From: Niastella sp.
GTDB lineage: Bacteria > Bacteroidota > Bacteroidia > Chitinophagales > Chitinophagaceae
Assembly: GCA_021154515.1 (NCBI GenBank)
Contig: JAJKIL010000309.1
Location: 1 to 8,480, forward strand
Reading direction: 5' to 3'
Length of the DNA stretch: 8,480 nt
This document shows, piece after piece, positions 1 to 6,809 of the stretch (position 1 is the first letter of the stretch; each line of letters begins with the position of its first letter). The position numbers were made by a program, and so were the translations under genes. The notes under the pieces were generated by a model. That model had not been told where the DNA came from. It ran no database searches and saw nothing but the letters and a program-made list of their open reading frames with translations.

Positions 1-1502
1 ACCACATCGCCATTGCGTTCCAGCGAGGTCATGTACAGCGCTTCTGACAGGGCAGACAGCAACGTATTCCTGCGTTTTACATCATGCGCGGCATACTCGC
101 CTACATATACTTTTGAATTGGCACGGGAATATTTATCATAACGGGTAAGGTTATTTACAAACCAGTCCGGTTTTTCATAATAATGCTCATCCACCATTTC
201 AACCTTTACCTCGTTGGCAAAATTCCAGCCCAGGTCATAATCTTCGCCGGAGTGAAACGGTCCAACAGTGCCGATAATAGTGATCTCGGGATGTTTGGCA
301 TGCACCACCTCATAGATCATTTTAAAGCGCTCCTTGAAAACCGGGGTGATCTTATCTTCATTGCCGATTCCCAGGTATTGCAGGTGAAAAGGTTCCGGGT
401 GACCGGCCGCTGCGCGTTTAGCTCCCCACGTTGTCGAGGGAGCGCCGTTGGCCCATTCTATCAGGTCCAGGATATCCTGGATGTATGCTTTCATATCTTC
501 GGCAGACAAGCCCTTTTGCCCCGTGCCGCCAATACGCCAGGTTCCGCCTGAGTTCTGGCAGCTCACGCCTGCTGCTACCACCGGCAACGGTTTGGCGCCA
601 ATGTCTTCACAAAACTGGAAGTATTCAAAATAGCCCAATCCAACCGACTGGTGGTAACTCCAGATATTTCTTTGTTCAATCCGTTGTTCCACCGGCCCGA
701 TCGTATTTTTCCATTGATACATATTGCCCAGGCCATCTCCATGCACGAGGCAACCACCGGGAAAACGCATGAATTTCGGTTGCAGGTCGGCAATAGTTTG
801 TGCAAGATCCGCCCGTAATCCATTGGGCCGGTTCTTAAATGTCTTTTGCGGGAACAGGGAGATCATATCCAGCGCTATTTTCCCCGTTGCCTTCGCTACA
901 ATTACCAGCATGGCACTGTCATCGCTTTGAGTAGCGGTTAAGGTGGCGGTATATTTCTTCCAGTCTTTTGAACCGGTATTGATGGTGGCCAGGTTGGAGA
1001 GATTGCCCTTTTTGCCTTTCAGCTGTATAGTTACCGGGATGGCATTCCCACTGAGTTGTTTTGCAAACAAAGAAAAATCATACTGTTCGCCGGCCTTTAT
1101 TACAATGCCATCAAAACCGGTATTGTTCAATCCAAGGCCTTCCCTGCCCACGTCTTCTATATTCAGCACCACATAGTGCGGATTATTGGCATGAACCGGT
1201 GAACTGGTTTCAATGGAAATAGTGCCGTAAGAAAATCCTTCTTTGGTAAATTGCCAGGCGGTCAGGGGATTCCAGTCGTGGTTATCACTGGCCGTGTATT
1301 CAAATGAGCGGTTCTGAATTAATTCGCCATACAATCCGCCATCAGCCGCATAGTTAATGTCTTCAAAGAAAATACCAAACAGGTTGGGACTTATGGGTTT
1401 ACTGGCAGCAGCATTTTTGGCCTTTACAAGCCGCTGGTCCATTTGGGCCTGAATGCCCATGCAGACAATAATAGATACAAAAAAGCAGGTCAGTCGTTTC
1501 AT
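1..1502 (-). CDS. Secreted GH51-type alpha-L-arabinofuranosidase, C-terminus cut off by the window edge
   Basis: I translated this from the sequence; it is open from ATG at 1502 to the left edge, giving 500 codons with no stop. Residues 1-19 are a signal peptide (MKRLTCFFVSIIVCMGIQA, probable cut A19|Q20), so the enzyme is exported to the periplasm or cell surface. Residues 42-68 carry the family's N-terminal block (FGIFFEDINYAADGGLYGE), residues about 80-220 are beta-rich and resemble the CBM4/9-like carbohydrate-binding insert of this group, and the catalytic barrel follows with RFPGG at R246. The likely acid/base is E382 in LGIGNEDK and the likely nucleophile is E469 in YVGEYAA. GH51 enzymes of clan GH-A release terminal L-arabinose from arabinan and arabinoxylan with retention. 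Relatives are usually about 650 residues, so roughly 150 C-terminal residues (end of barrel plus C-terminal beta domain) lie outside. The M16 gene is upstream on the same strand but is separated by a terminator, so co-transcription is unlikely. Confidence 0.93.
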   Translation of the reverse strand, partial: MKRLTCFFVSIIVCMGIQAQMDQRLVKAKNAAASKPISPNLFGIFFEDINYAADGGLYGELIQNRSFEYTASDNHDWNPLTAWQFTKEGFSYGTISIETSSPVHANNPHYVVLNIEDVGREGLGLNNTGFDGIVIKAGEQYDFSLFAKQLSGNAIPVTIQLKGKKGNLSNLATINTGSKDWKKYTATLTATQSDDSAMLVIVAKATGKIALDMISLFPQKTFKNRPNGLRADLAQTIADLQPKFMRFPGGCLVHGDGLGNMYQWKNTIGPVEQRIEQRNIWSYHQSVGLGYFEYFQFCEDIGAKPLPVVAAGVSCQNSGGTWRIGGTGQKGLSAEDMKAYIQDILDLIEWANGAPSTTWGAKRAAAGHPEPFHLQYLGIGNEDKITPVFKERFKMIYEVVHAKHPEITIIGTVGPFHSGEDYDLGWNFANEVKVEMVDEHYYEKPDWFVNNLTRYDKYSRANSKVYVGEYAAHDVKRRNTLLSALSEALYMTSLERNGDV

Positions 1503-1523
1503 ACAGCAAGTGTTGATTTAAGC

Positions 1524-1545
1524 GTACAATTGACATTAAATGTAC
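1524..1545 (-). promoter_or_regulatory. Inverted repeat with a -7-like box upstream of the arabinofuranosidase gene
   Basis: The arms GTACA (1524-1528) and TGTAC (1541-1545) flank a 12-nt spacer. Read on the minus strand the right arm begins TACATTTA (1544-1537), which matches 7 of 8 positions of the Bacteroidota -7 box TAnnTTTG and would give a leader of about 28 nt before the ATG at 1502. I see no TTG-type -33 element at the usual spacing, so this is a weak promoter or operator candidate only. Confidence 0.3.
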
Positions 1546-1554
1546 AGAAAACCA

Positions 1555-1589
1555 GGCAAAGGGCAAAGAGCAGAGGGCAGAGGGCAAAG
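1555..1589. repeat. Five-unit heptamer tandem repeat, GGCAAAG type
   Basis: Five consecutive 7-bp units: GGCAAAG, GGCAAAG, AGCAGAG, GGCAGAG, GGCAAAG. It lies between the terminator hairpin of the M16 gene and the upstream region of the arabinofuranosidase gene. It has the same period and unit count as the array at 4918-4952 but an unrelated sequence. It is not inside any credible gene. Short tandem heptamers between genes occur in several bacterial groups; function is unknown. Confidence 0.85.
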
Positions 1590-1602
1590 GATCTTTCGTG
1601 GC

Positions 1603-1654
1603 AAAAAAAAACCTGGTAAATTGAAGCCACCAAAGCGACATCAACTTACCAGGT
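1603..1654 (-). terminator. Rho-independent terminator of the M16 gene; copy A of a repeated hairpin
   Basis: On the minus strand ACCTGGTAAGTTGA (1654-1641) pairs with TCAATTTACCAGGT (1624-1611) as a 14-bp stem with one G.U pair. After a single U.U mismatch an inner 5-bp stem GUCGC/GUGGC closes a UUUG loop. A run of T follows at once (A-tract 1603-1611 on the plus strand). It starts 87 bp past the M16 stop codon. The same element recurs at 4955-5003 with 36 of 43 aligned positions identical and one 1-nt gap. Confidence 0.88.
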
Positions 1655-1664
1655 CTTATTAACT

Positions 1665-1700
1665 GGTCAACTCTATCAACCCTGTCAACCCTATCAACTT
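1665..1700. repeat. Period-9 tandem repeat with TCAAC core
   Basis: Four 9-bp units on the plus strand: GGTCAACTC, TATCAACCC, TGTCAACCC, TATCAACTT. They sit between the terminator hairpin and the period-8 array, within the predicted 3' untranslated region of the M16 transcript. The core TCAAC is shared with the period-8 array next to it, suggesting one repeat family that changed its period. Confidence 0.75.
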
Positions 1701-1709
1701 GCATTTACC

Positions 1710-1741
1710 TGGTTAACTGGTCAACTGGTTAACTGGTCAAC
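1710..1741. repeat. Period-8 tandem repeat alternating TTAAC and TCAAC, abutting the M16 stop codon
   Basis: Four 8-bp units on the plus strand: TGGTTAAC, TGGTCAAC, TGGTTAAC, TGGTCAAC, a perfect 16-bp supra-unit repeated twice. The last base (1741) touches the stop codon of the M16 gene (1744-1742), so the array opens the 3' untranslated region. A diverged version with the same period and TTAAC/TCAAC alternation is at 5014-5037. Confidence 0.88.
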
Positions 1742-4681
1742 TTAATATCCAAATAATTCTTCCAGACTCACCGTCTTCACTTCACCAATCGACTTCAGGT
1801 CGTCCAGCTTGATCTTTTTATCCGAAGCCACTACGCAATAGGTATAAGGCTTACCACTGATCTGTTCCTTGTGCATTTTTTGAACATCTTCCAGTTTCAA
1901 AGAAGAAAGGGCTGCATATTCATCTTTACGGAAATCGCCCTTCCAACCTTTTTGCTGGGCGCTCAGGTAAGAAGCAATAATGCCTTCTTTGGTAATACGC
2001 TGGGTTTCCAGGTCTTTTTTGAAACCGGTTCTGGCCAGCTCGAAGCGCTGTTCAGAAGCAGGCAGTTCGGTCAGTAATTCATTCATGCCTTTGATGGCTT
2101 CATTCATTTTATCGGCCTGGCAACCTACATACGCCATCATATAAAAAGGATATTCTTTTTTACTGGGCGTATTGTAAAATGCGTAGGTTGAATATGCCAA
2201 CGCTTTTGATTCGCGAATGGTTTGGAATACAACTGACCCCATACCGCCACCAAAGTAATTATTGAATACATTTACCACTACTTCTTTATTAGCATCGTAC
2301 CCTACGTCGTTCCTTACCCAGGCAATTTCACTTTGCACCATATCGTAATTGGTAAACAACAACTGGTTGGCAGTTTGAACTGCAGGCGTGAAATTCACTT
2401 TTGCAGGGTAGTCTTTAAAGCTGGCTGGTAAAGTATGCAGTTTGGCGATGGATGTTTTAAAATCAGCATCGGCAAGCGGACCATAATACATGATGCGGTG
2501 TTTATACTGCATCAGGCTGTGTAACTCATTCACCAGGTCTGAAGCTTTCAACTGATCGATCTCGGCATCGGTCAATGCAGAGTTGAACGGGTTTTTAGCA
2601 CCGTACCGGGCATAAGAAACCAGTCCCTGCATAATGCTTTGTTTGTCGGCTTTGGCGTTTGCCCGGCTTTTCATTACCCGGCTTTTTAAGGCTGCCAATG
2701 CCGCCTCATCGGGTTTGCAATTGGCCAGCACTTCTTCAAACAAACTAACCGCTTTATCAAAATTCTCCTGCAACCCGTTTATAGAAACGGTAGTGATCTC
2801 AGCATTGGTATTAATGTTGAAGTTACAGGCAATGTTGTAAAATGATTTACTGATCTGTTCTGCTGAATATTTATCGGTGCTTAAGAATTGCAGGTACGAG
2901 GCAGCCAGGGGCAACAGTTTGTTATTCCAGGTACCCATATCAAACTGATAGTACAGAGCAAACAATTCGTTCGATTTGTTCTGCACACTTAACACATCAG
3001 CAATACCGCTTTTTGACAGGTTGATATCTTTATCATAATCCAGCCACAGGGGTTGAATATCGCCCACCGTGATCGCTTCCATTTTCTTCACAAAATCCGA
3101 TGATTGACCGGCATTGGTCTCAATAGGCGTGATGGCTGGTTTTTCTACTTTTACGATATTCTTGTCCTCTCCTTTTCTTTTATAGATGAGCACATAATTT
3201 TTATCGTTCAGGTATTTATTCACGACAGCTACCAGCTCCGCTTTGGTAACTTTGGCCATATCATCGAGGTACGACGCTTCTTTATCCCACTGCGCACAAC
3301 GGTTCTTGATAAAAGCATCCATTAATTGCTGGGCGCTGCTGGTGCTGTTGTCGAGGGATTTCAACAGATCCAATTTAGCATTGGCTACAATGGCCTTGAT
3401 CATGCTTTCATCAAAATCGCCTTTTTTCAGCAACTCCAGCTGACCCATCAACAGGTCCTTCACGTCTTCCAGCTTTTGGCCCTGTTTCGGCATTCCAAGC
3501 ATTATAAACAGACCATAGTCTTTATACTGTTGCAAACCGGCTTGTGTAGCCTGTGCTTTTTGTTGTTTATTCAGGTTCAGATCAAATAAACCGGCTTTCC
3601 CATTTGATAATACGGAAGAAGCCAGATCGAGCACCATAGACTCGTGTGAACTGGCCGCAGGCGTACGGAAACAGATCCGCATGTTCTCGGCAGAAGGCCC
3701 AAAGATCTCTTTCACAATGGGAGCTGTGATAGGTTGCTCGGGTGCGCTCTTATATTCCTGTACCGGCTTTGCCTGCATATAGGCAAATGCCTGTTCCACT
3801 TTTTTGATCATGGCATCGGCATCAAAATCGCCGGATAAAATAATACCCATGTTATTGGGCACATAATATTTGTTGTAATAATTCCTGATGGCAATTAAAG
3901 AAGGGTTCTTTAAATGCTCGATGGTGCCGATGGTTGTTTGCTGACCATAGTTATGCGTTGGGAACAAACCGCTCATCATGGCTTCCTGTACTTTAACGCC
4001 ATCATTATCAAGCCCGCGGTTCTTTTCTTCATACACCGCTTCAAGCTCAGTATGGAACAGGCGGAAAACCGGTTTGCGGAAACGTTCGGCCTGAATGGCC
4101 AGAAATTTATCAACCGCGTTGGAAGGAATGTCTTCTTCATAAACAGTTTCTTCCACCCAGGTATGGGCATTGGTTTTCTGCGAACCGATATTGCTCATCA
4201 GTTTGTCATACTCATTGGCAATGGCAAAATGCGAAGCAACGCCAGATACACTGTCTATTTGATGATAGATGGCTTTACGGGCAGCGGCATCTTTGGTAGC
4301 GCCATACTGCTCGTACAAGGCATCGATCTTATCTAAATAAGGTTTTTCTTTTGCCCAGTCGAGCGTGCCATATTTATCGGTTCCCTTAAACAACAGGTGT
4401 TCGAGGTAATGCGCCAAACCGGTATGATCTTTAGGATCGTTATTGCTACCGGTGCGCACCGCCATGCGATAAACAATGCGGGGCTCTTTGTGATTGACAG
4501 TTAATATAACCGACATGCCGTTTTTCAGGGTATAAAACCTGGTTTGCATGGGGTCGTTGGTCACATATTTATACGTGTAACCACCAGCGGACGCCTGTTT
4601 CCACTGGTATTTGTTTTGGGCCATACTTTCGCAGGCTGCCGAAAGAAGCAGTAGGAGTGCAAAAACCTTGTTGAATTGCAT
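1742..4681 (-). CDS. Exported M16 (insulinase/pitrilysin) family zinc peptidase
   Basis: This 979-residue protein starts with a signal peptide (residues 1-21, probable cut SMA|Q22); C17 follows LSAA, so a lipoprotein is a less likely alternative. The inverted zinc motif HxxEH is H91-Y-L-E94-H95, and the distal zinc ligand is probably E219 in AVYEEKN. The usual spacing from second His to distal Glu is near 77 residues; here it is about 124, because a charged helical insert occupies roughly residues 108-160, as I recall from Bacteroidota members. The C-terminal half has a non-catalytic M16 repeat with FGGGMGS (from F810) and an R823/Y830 pair, the 7-residue spacing of the substrate-anchoring Arg/Tyr pair in pitrilysin and insulin-degrading enzyme. 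It therefore looks like a complete, active single-chain clamshell peptidase degrading peptides in the periplasm. The start is the ATG before the signal peptide; no Shine-Dalgarno site is visible. It is followed by its own terminator. Confidence 0.95.
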   Translation of the reverse strand: MQFNKVFALLLLLSAACESMAQNKYQWKQASAGGYTYKYVTNDPMQTRFYTLKNGMSVILTVNHKEPRIVYRMAVRTGSNNDPKDHTGLAHYLEHLLFKGTDKYGTLDWAKEKPYLDKIDALYEQYGATKDAAARKAIYHQIDSVSGVASHFAIANEYDKLMSNIGSQKTNAHTWVEETVYEEDIPSNAVDKFLAIQAERFRKPVFRLFHTELEAVYEEKNRGLDNDGVKVQEAMMSGLFPTHNYGQQTTIGTIEHLKNPSLIAIRNYYNKYYVPNNMGIILSGDFDADAMIKKVEQAFAYMQAKPVQEYKSAPEQPITAPIVKEIFGPSAENMRICFRTPAASSHESMVLDLASSVLSNGKAGLFDLNLNKQQKAQATQAGLQQYKDYGLFIMLGMPKQGQKLEDVKDLLMGQLELLKKGDFDESMIKAIVANAKLDLLKSLDNSTSSAQQLMDAFIKNRCAQWDKEASYLDDMAKVTKAELVAVVNKYLNDKNYVLIYKRKGEDKNIVKVEKPAITPIETNAGQSSDFVKKMEAITVGDIQPLWLDYDKDINLSKSGIADVLSVQNKSNELFALYYQFDMGTWNNKLLPLAASYLQFLSTDKYSAEQISKSFYNIACNFNINTNAEITTVSINGLQENFDKAVSLFEEVLANCKPDEAALAALKSRVMKSRANAKADKQSIMQGLVSYARYGAKNPFNSALTDAEIDQLKASDLVNELHSLMQYKHRIMYYGPLADADFKTSIAKLHTLPASFKDYPAKVNFTPAVQTANQLLFTNYDMVQSEIAWVRNDVGYDANKEVVVNVFNNYFGGGMGSVVFQTIRESKALAYSTYAFYNTPSKKEYPFYMMAYVGCQADKMNEAIKGMNELLTELPASEQRFELARTGFKKDLETQRITKEGIIASYLSAQQKGWKGDFRKDEYAALSSLKLEDVQKMHKEQISGKPYTYCVVASDKKIKLDDLKSIGEVKTVSLEELFGY

Positions 4682-4917
4682 AATAGTGGTTTACATCATT
4701 TTTTTGCTGAAATGGAGACTTATCATGTAGTCAAAAGCATGCCTCAATGCCAGCGGTTGAACAAAAATTATCAGACTGTCTATTAAGACGCATCTGAGCG
4801 TGCAATGTGCCCTTGAAAAATACAGTTTTTTGCAGGAAACTGTATAACTGGTCTATTTCACAGACGAACGGTTAGTGTATTGGTTACCAGTTACCGATTT
4901 CTTCAATAGCAGAAAGC
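4682..4917. other. Upstream region of the M16 gene, no gene seen
   Basis: I find no credible coding sequence here on either strand. The region should hold the M16 promoter, but I could not find a convincing TTG ... TAnnTTTG pair on the minus strand; the nearest is TAATTTTTG (4770-4762), which has one extra spacer base and no -33 partner. The one clear structure is the perfect inverted repeat at 4820-4845. The direct repeat GGTTACC/AGTTACC lies near 4882-4895. Confidence 0.6.
4820..4845. promoter_or_regulatory. Perfect 9-bp inverted repeat upstream of the M16 gene
   Basis: ATACAGTTT (4820-4828) and AAACTGTAT (4837-4845) are exact reverse complements separated by 8 nt. It is about 140 bp upstream of the M16 start codon. 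It lacks a following T-tract long enough for a terminator, so a protein-binding site or a 5' leader hairpin is more plausible. Function is not established. Confidence 0.5.
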
Positions 4918-4952
4918 ATTGACCATTCACCATTGACCATTGACCATTGACC
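4918..4952. repeat. Five-unit heptamer tandem repeat, ATTGACC type
   Basis: Five consecutive 7-bp units: ATTGACC, ATTCACC, ATTGACC, ATTGACC, ATTGACC. It lies immediately beyond the T-tract of the terminator that follows the 507-residue gene, in the same relative place as the 1555-1589 array and with the same length (35 bp), but with an unrelated unit sequence. Confidence 0.88.
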
Positions 4953-4954
4953 AT

Positions 4955-5003
4955 AAAAAAACCCGGCAAACTGAAGCTGCCAAAGCAACTCAATTTACCA
5001 GGT
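4955..5003 (-). terminator. Rho-independent terminator of the 507-residue gene; copy B of the repeated hairpin
   Basis: On the minus strand ACCTGGTAAATTGA (5003-4990) pairs with TCAGTTTGCCGGGT (4974-4961) as a 14-bp stem with three G.U pairs. A one-nucleotide bulge leads to an inner 5-bp stem GUUGC/GCAGC closing the loop UUUG. A T-run follows (A-tract 4955-4961 on the plus strand). It begins 42 bp past the stop codon at 5046. Compared with copy A there are seven substitutions, all transitions and all keeping the pairs; 18/27 (4978/4987 here, 1628/1637 in copy A) is a true compensatory change. Confidence 0.88.
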
Positions 5004-5013
5004 CTTATCATTC

Positions 5014-5037
5014 TTGTTAACTTTTCAACTTATTAAC
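5014..5037. repeat. Diverged period-8 repeat alternating TTAAC and TCAAC
   Basis: Three 8-bp units on the plus strand: TTGTTAAC, TTTTCAAC, TTATTAAC. The alternation of TTAAC and TCAAC matches the array at 1710-1741, although the other three bases of each unit differ. It lies between the stop codon of the 507-residue gene (5048-5046) and its terminator hairpin. Confidence 0.7.
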
Positions 5038-5045
5038 TCATTTCA

Positions 5046-6569
5046 TTATACCAGCAAGGTTAAATTGCGATGATAGTTTGTATAGCCGATATACCCATAG
5101 CCATTGGTTGTACGGGCATAGGCCTGCACAATAAAGCTGTAAGCGCATTGAATAGGCGGCCGCCAGTTGGCAGGTGCGGTAGGCACTGCAAAGTTCAATA
5201 CCACGGCCCAGTTGGTTCCAGGCGTAACGGCGGTTTCGTACTGCTGGCTGTAAATAGCCACTGACTGGTTCTCGCCATAGGTTGCACTAAAGCTCCACGA
5301 AAGCAGGTTGCCTTCAGGATCGTTGGCCGTAACATTAAAAGTAAGGCCATCAGCGCCAGGTCCTATATTTTCAATAGCGCAGGCAGTTACTTCAGTAGCG
5401 CCATGTTTTATACTGTTGATATTCACATTGGGCACATTGTTATCGATGTACAATGTCAACACCTGCGGTGCAGAAGCAACCGGCGTAACGCCATCGGCTT
5501 TAAAGAACTCCACTTTGAATCTATGCAAACCGGTATCCATGCCATAGGTGGAGAATTGTATCAACAGGTCATCAATGGAGTATTCTGCAGCTGGATTCAG
5601 AAGGGTATATTGTTTATTCAAATCGGCCGAGAAAGATTCCGGTACATAGTTCATGCCCGTCCAACGATAATTACTCCACGCAGAAACCAGTGGCAGAAAG
5701 GTAGCGCTGCCAGGCACTGCATGCAGAATACGATATTTATGTGCTCCTATCCCAACAAGAGCAGTAACATTTACGCGGTTAGCAATAAAGTTCAACACCC
5801 CGCCAAAAGCGGCATTATGCGCCTCAATAAAATAACCAGCGGTGGTGGTGGCGCGACCGGTAGCCGCGTTCAATACCGAAGCCGATGTTGGTATAAGTCC
5901 AACGGTGCCAATAATGGTTCCTAACAAAGTTGGATTGGGCGCTGGTTTGCGGGCAAAATACAGCTTCGTTAAATTGGAGAAATTCTGAAAGAAGTTGGCG
6001 GGAAAATCTGTGGTAAAAGCAGGGTTGGTAGAACTTACCCGGAAACCAAAATAGGTAAAGGGCAATCCCAACAGGGAGAACAGACTGGCGTTTATCTCCG
6101 TTAACGAGATCTTGAATTTCCAAATGCGGTGCGGAGTGGATGATTTGGGTGAAGGGCCATATTCAACACGGCTTTTTGATTCCGGTGGTTCAGAAATGCC
6201 TGTCCAGGTGCCGGGTCCCAGGTATTTTTGAATACCCATTTTATTAGGGAAGCCGGGAAACAAACCATAGTTCACATCTTTGTTGGCCGAGATGCCCTTA
6301 TTATCATCTACATCAAAACTGAGCCAGTAATAATCATTGGTCCCGAAATCGTTTCCGGTATCGGCCACTACATCGAGGACCATGTACAGGAATTTAGCGT
6401 CGTTTTTGGCATACACCCAGCCATTTGGAAATTGAAATTCACCCGCATTATTCCAGGCACTGTCCATAATGGAAGTGGTGGGTTCAATGGGCGTTTCAGT
6501 CCACTTACTAAACAATGCAGTAACTGCAGTAAAAATAGGCGGTAGGGAGATGCTCTCTTCAGTAAGCAT
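5046..6569 (-). CDS. Uncharacterised beta-rich protein with a possible CBM9-like N-terminal domain
   Basis: I do not recognise this 507-residue protein with certainty. The N-terminal part (residues about 30-130) has features of CBM9/DOMON-like sugar-binding sandwiches: DSAWNNAG at 36-43, then KNDAKFLYMVLDV at 55-67 and YYWLSFDVDDNKG at 80-92. This similarity is weak and from pattern only. Residues about 350-507 are a second beta-rich region containing YIDNN, a DPEGN turn and two cysteines, C397 and C475, that could form a disulphide; it ends in a Tyr/Asn-rich stretch. There is no signal peptide and no membrane segment, which is odd for such an extracellular-looking protein. The start ATG at 6569 is the only one possible: an in-frame stop lies at 6593-6591. 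It is followed by its own period-8 array and terminator. It may be a cytoplasmic protein, or cargo of a secretion or injection machine; neither is shown. Confidence 0.85.
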   Translation of the reverse strand: MLTEESISLPPIFTAVTALFSKWTETPIEPTTSIMDSAWNNAGEFQFPNGWVYAKNDAKFLYMVLDVVADTGNDFGTNDYYWLSFDVDDNKGISANKDVNYGLFPGFPNKMGIQKYLGPGTWTGISEPPESKSRVEYGPSPKSSTPHRIWKFKISLTEINASLFSLLGLPFTYFGFRVSSTNPAFTTDFPANFFQNFSNLTKLYFARKPAPNPTLLGTIIGTVGLIPTSASVLNAATGRATTTAGYFIEAHNAAFGGVLNFIANRVNVTALVGIGAHKYRILHAVPGSATFLPLVSAWSNYRWTGMNYVPESFSADLNKQYTLLNPAAEYSIDDLLIQFSTYGMDTGLHRFKVEFFKADGVTPVASAPQVLTLYIDNNVPNVNINSIKHGATEVTACAIENIGPGADGLTFNVTANDPEGNLLSWSFSATYGENQSVAIYSQQYETAVTPGTNWAVVLNFAVPTAPANWRPPIQCAYSFIVQAYARTTNGYGYIGYTNYHRNLTLLV

Positions 6570-6771
6570 AAAAGTGAGATTTAATGTTGGTTATTGACAA
6601 TGGTTATAAAACATGTTGGTAGCCCTTCATGCAACTGTTACAGTATGTAGTGTGGTTGGGTATTCCCGGGAAACAGGGAGATACGGATCATGCTACTTGA
6701 ATTGCCATTAACCTTAGGAGGGATTACTTACGTGGTTAGAACGAAGATGCATGATTTAACTGGATCGTGCA

Positions 6772-6809
6772 CCCGTAATACACCTGAAAAGAAAACGTAA
6801 TACTACGGG
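6772..6809. promoter_or_regulatory. Paired CGTAATAC direct repeats inside a CCCGTA/TACGGG inverted repeat
   Basis: CGTAATAC occurs at 6774-6781 and again at 6796-6803, 22 bp apart or about two helical turns. The outer bases form an inverted repeat, CCCGTA (6772-6777) and TACGGG (6804-6809). This could bind a dimeric regulator of the divergent genes, but short repeats of this size also arise by chance. Confidence 0.35.

Noticed and set aside
183..1176. Several plus-strand open frames opposite the arabinofuranosidase gene
   Set aside because: They are antisense shadows of a complete, well-conserved GH51 reading frame on the minus strand and have no domain-like features.
1399..1704. Minus-strand open frame of 101 codons with a VDRVDRVD-like start
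   Set aside because: Its N-terminus is the period-9 repeat and its middle the terminator hairpin and heptamers, and it then runs out of frame into the arabinofuranosidase gene. It is a repeat artefact.
1555..1741. CRISPR array
   Set aside because: The units are 7-9 bp and directly adjacent, with no unique spacers of constant length and no cas genes.
3914..4336. Plus-strand open frame of 140 codons
   Set aside because: It lies fully antisense to the catalytic domain of the M16 peptidase, which has its HxxEH motif and signal peptide intact.
4762..4770. TAATTTTTG on the minus strand as the M16 promoter -7 box
   Set aside because: It has one extra base relative to TAnnTTTG and no TTG element at the expected upstream distance.
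5403..5924. Plus-strand open frame of 173 codons
   Set aside because: It is antisense to the 507-residue gene and contains low-complexity glycine runs and no recognisable fold pattern.
6715..6798. AGGAGGG followed by a GTG and 22 codons to a stop
   Set aside because: Shine-Dalgarno sites are rarely used in Bacteroidota, the peptide is very short and nothing about it looks constrained.
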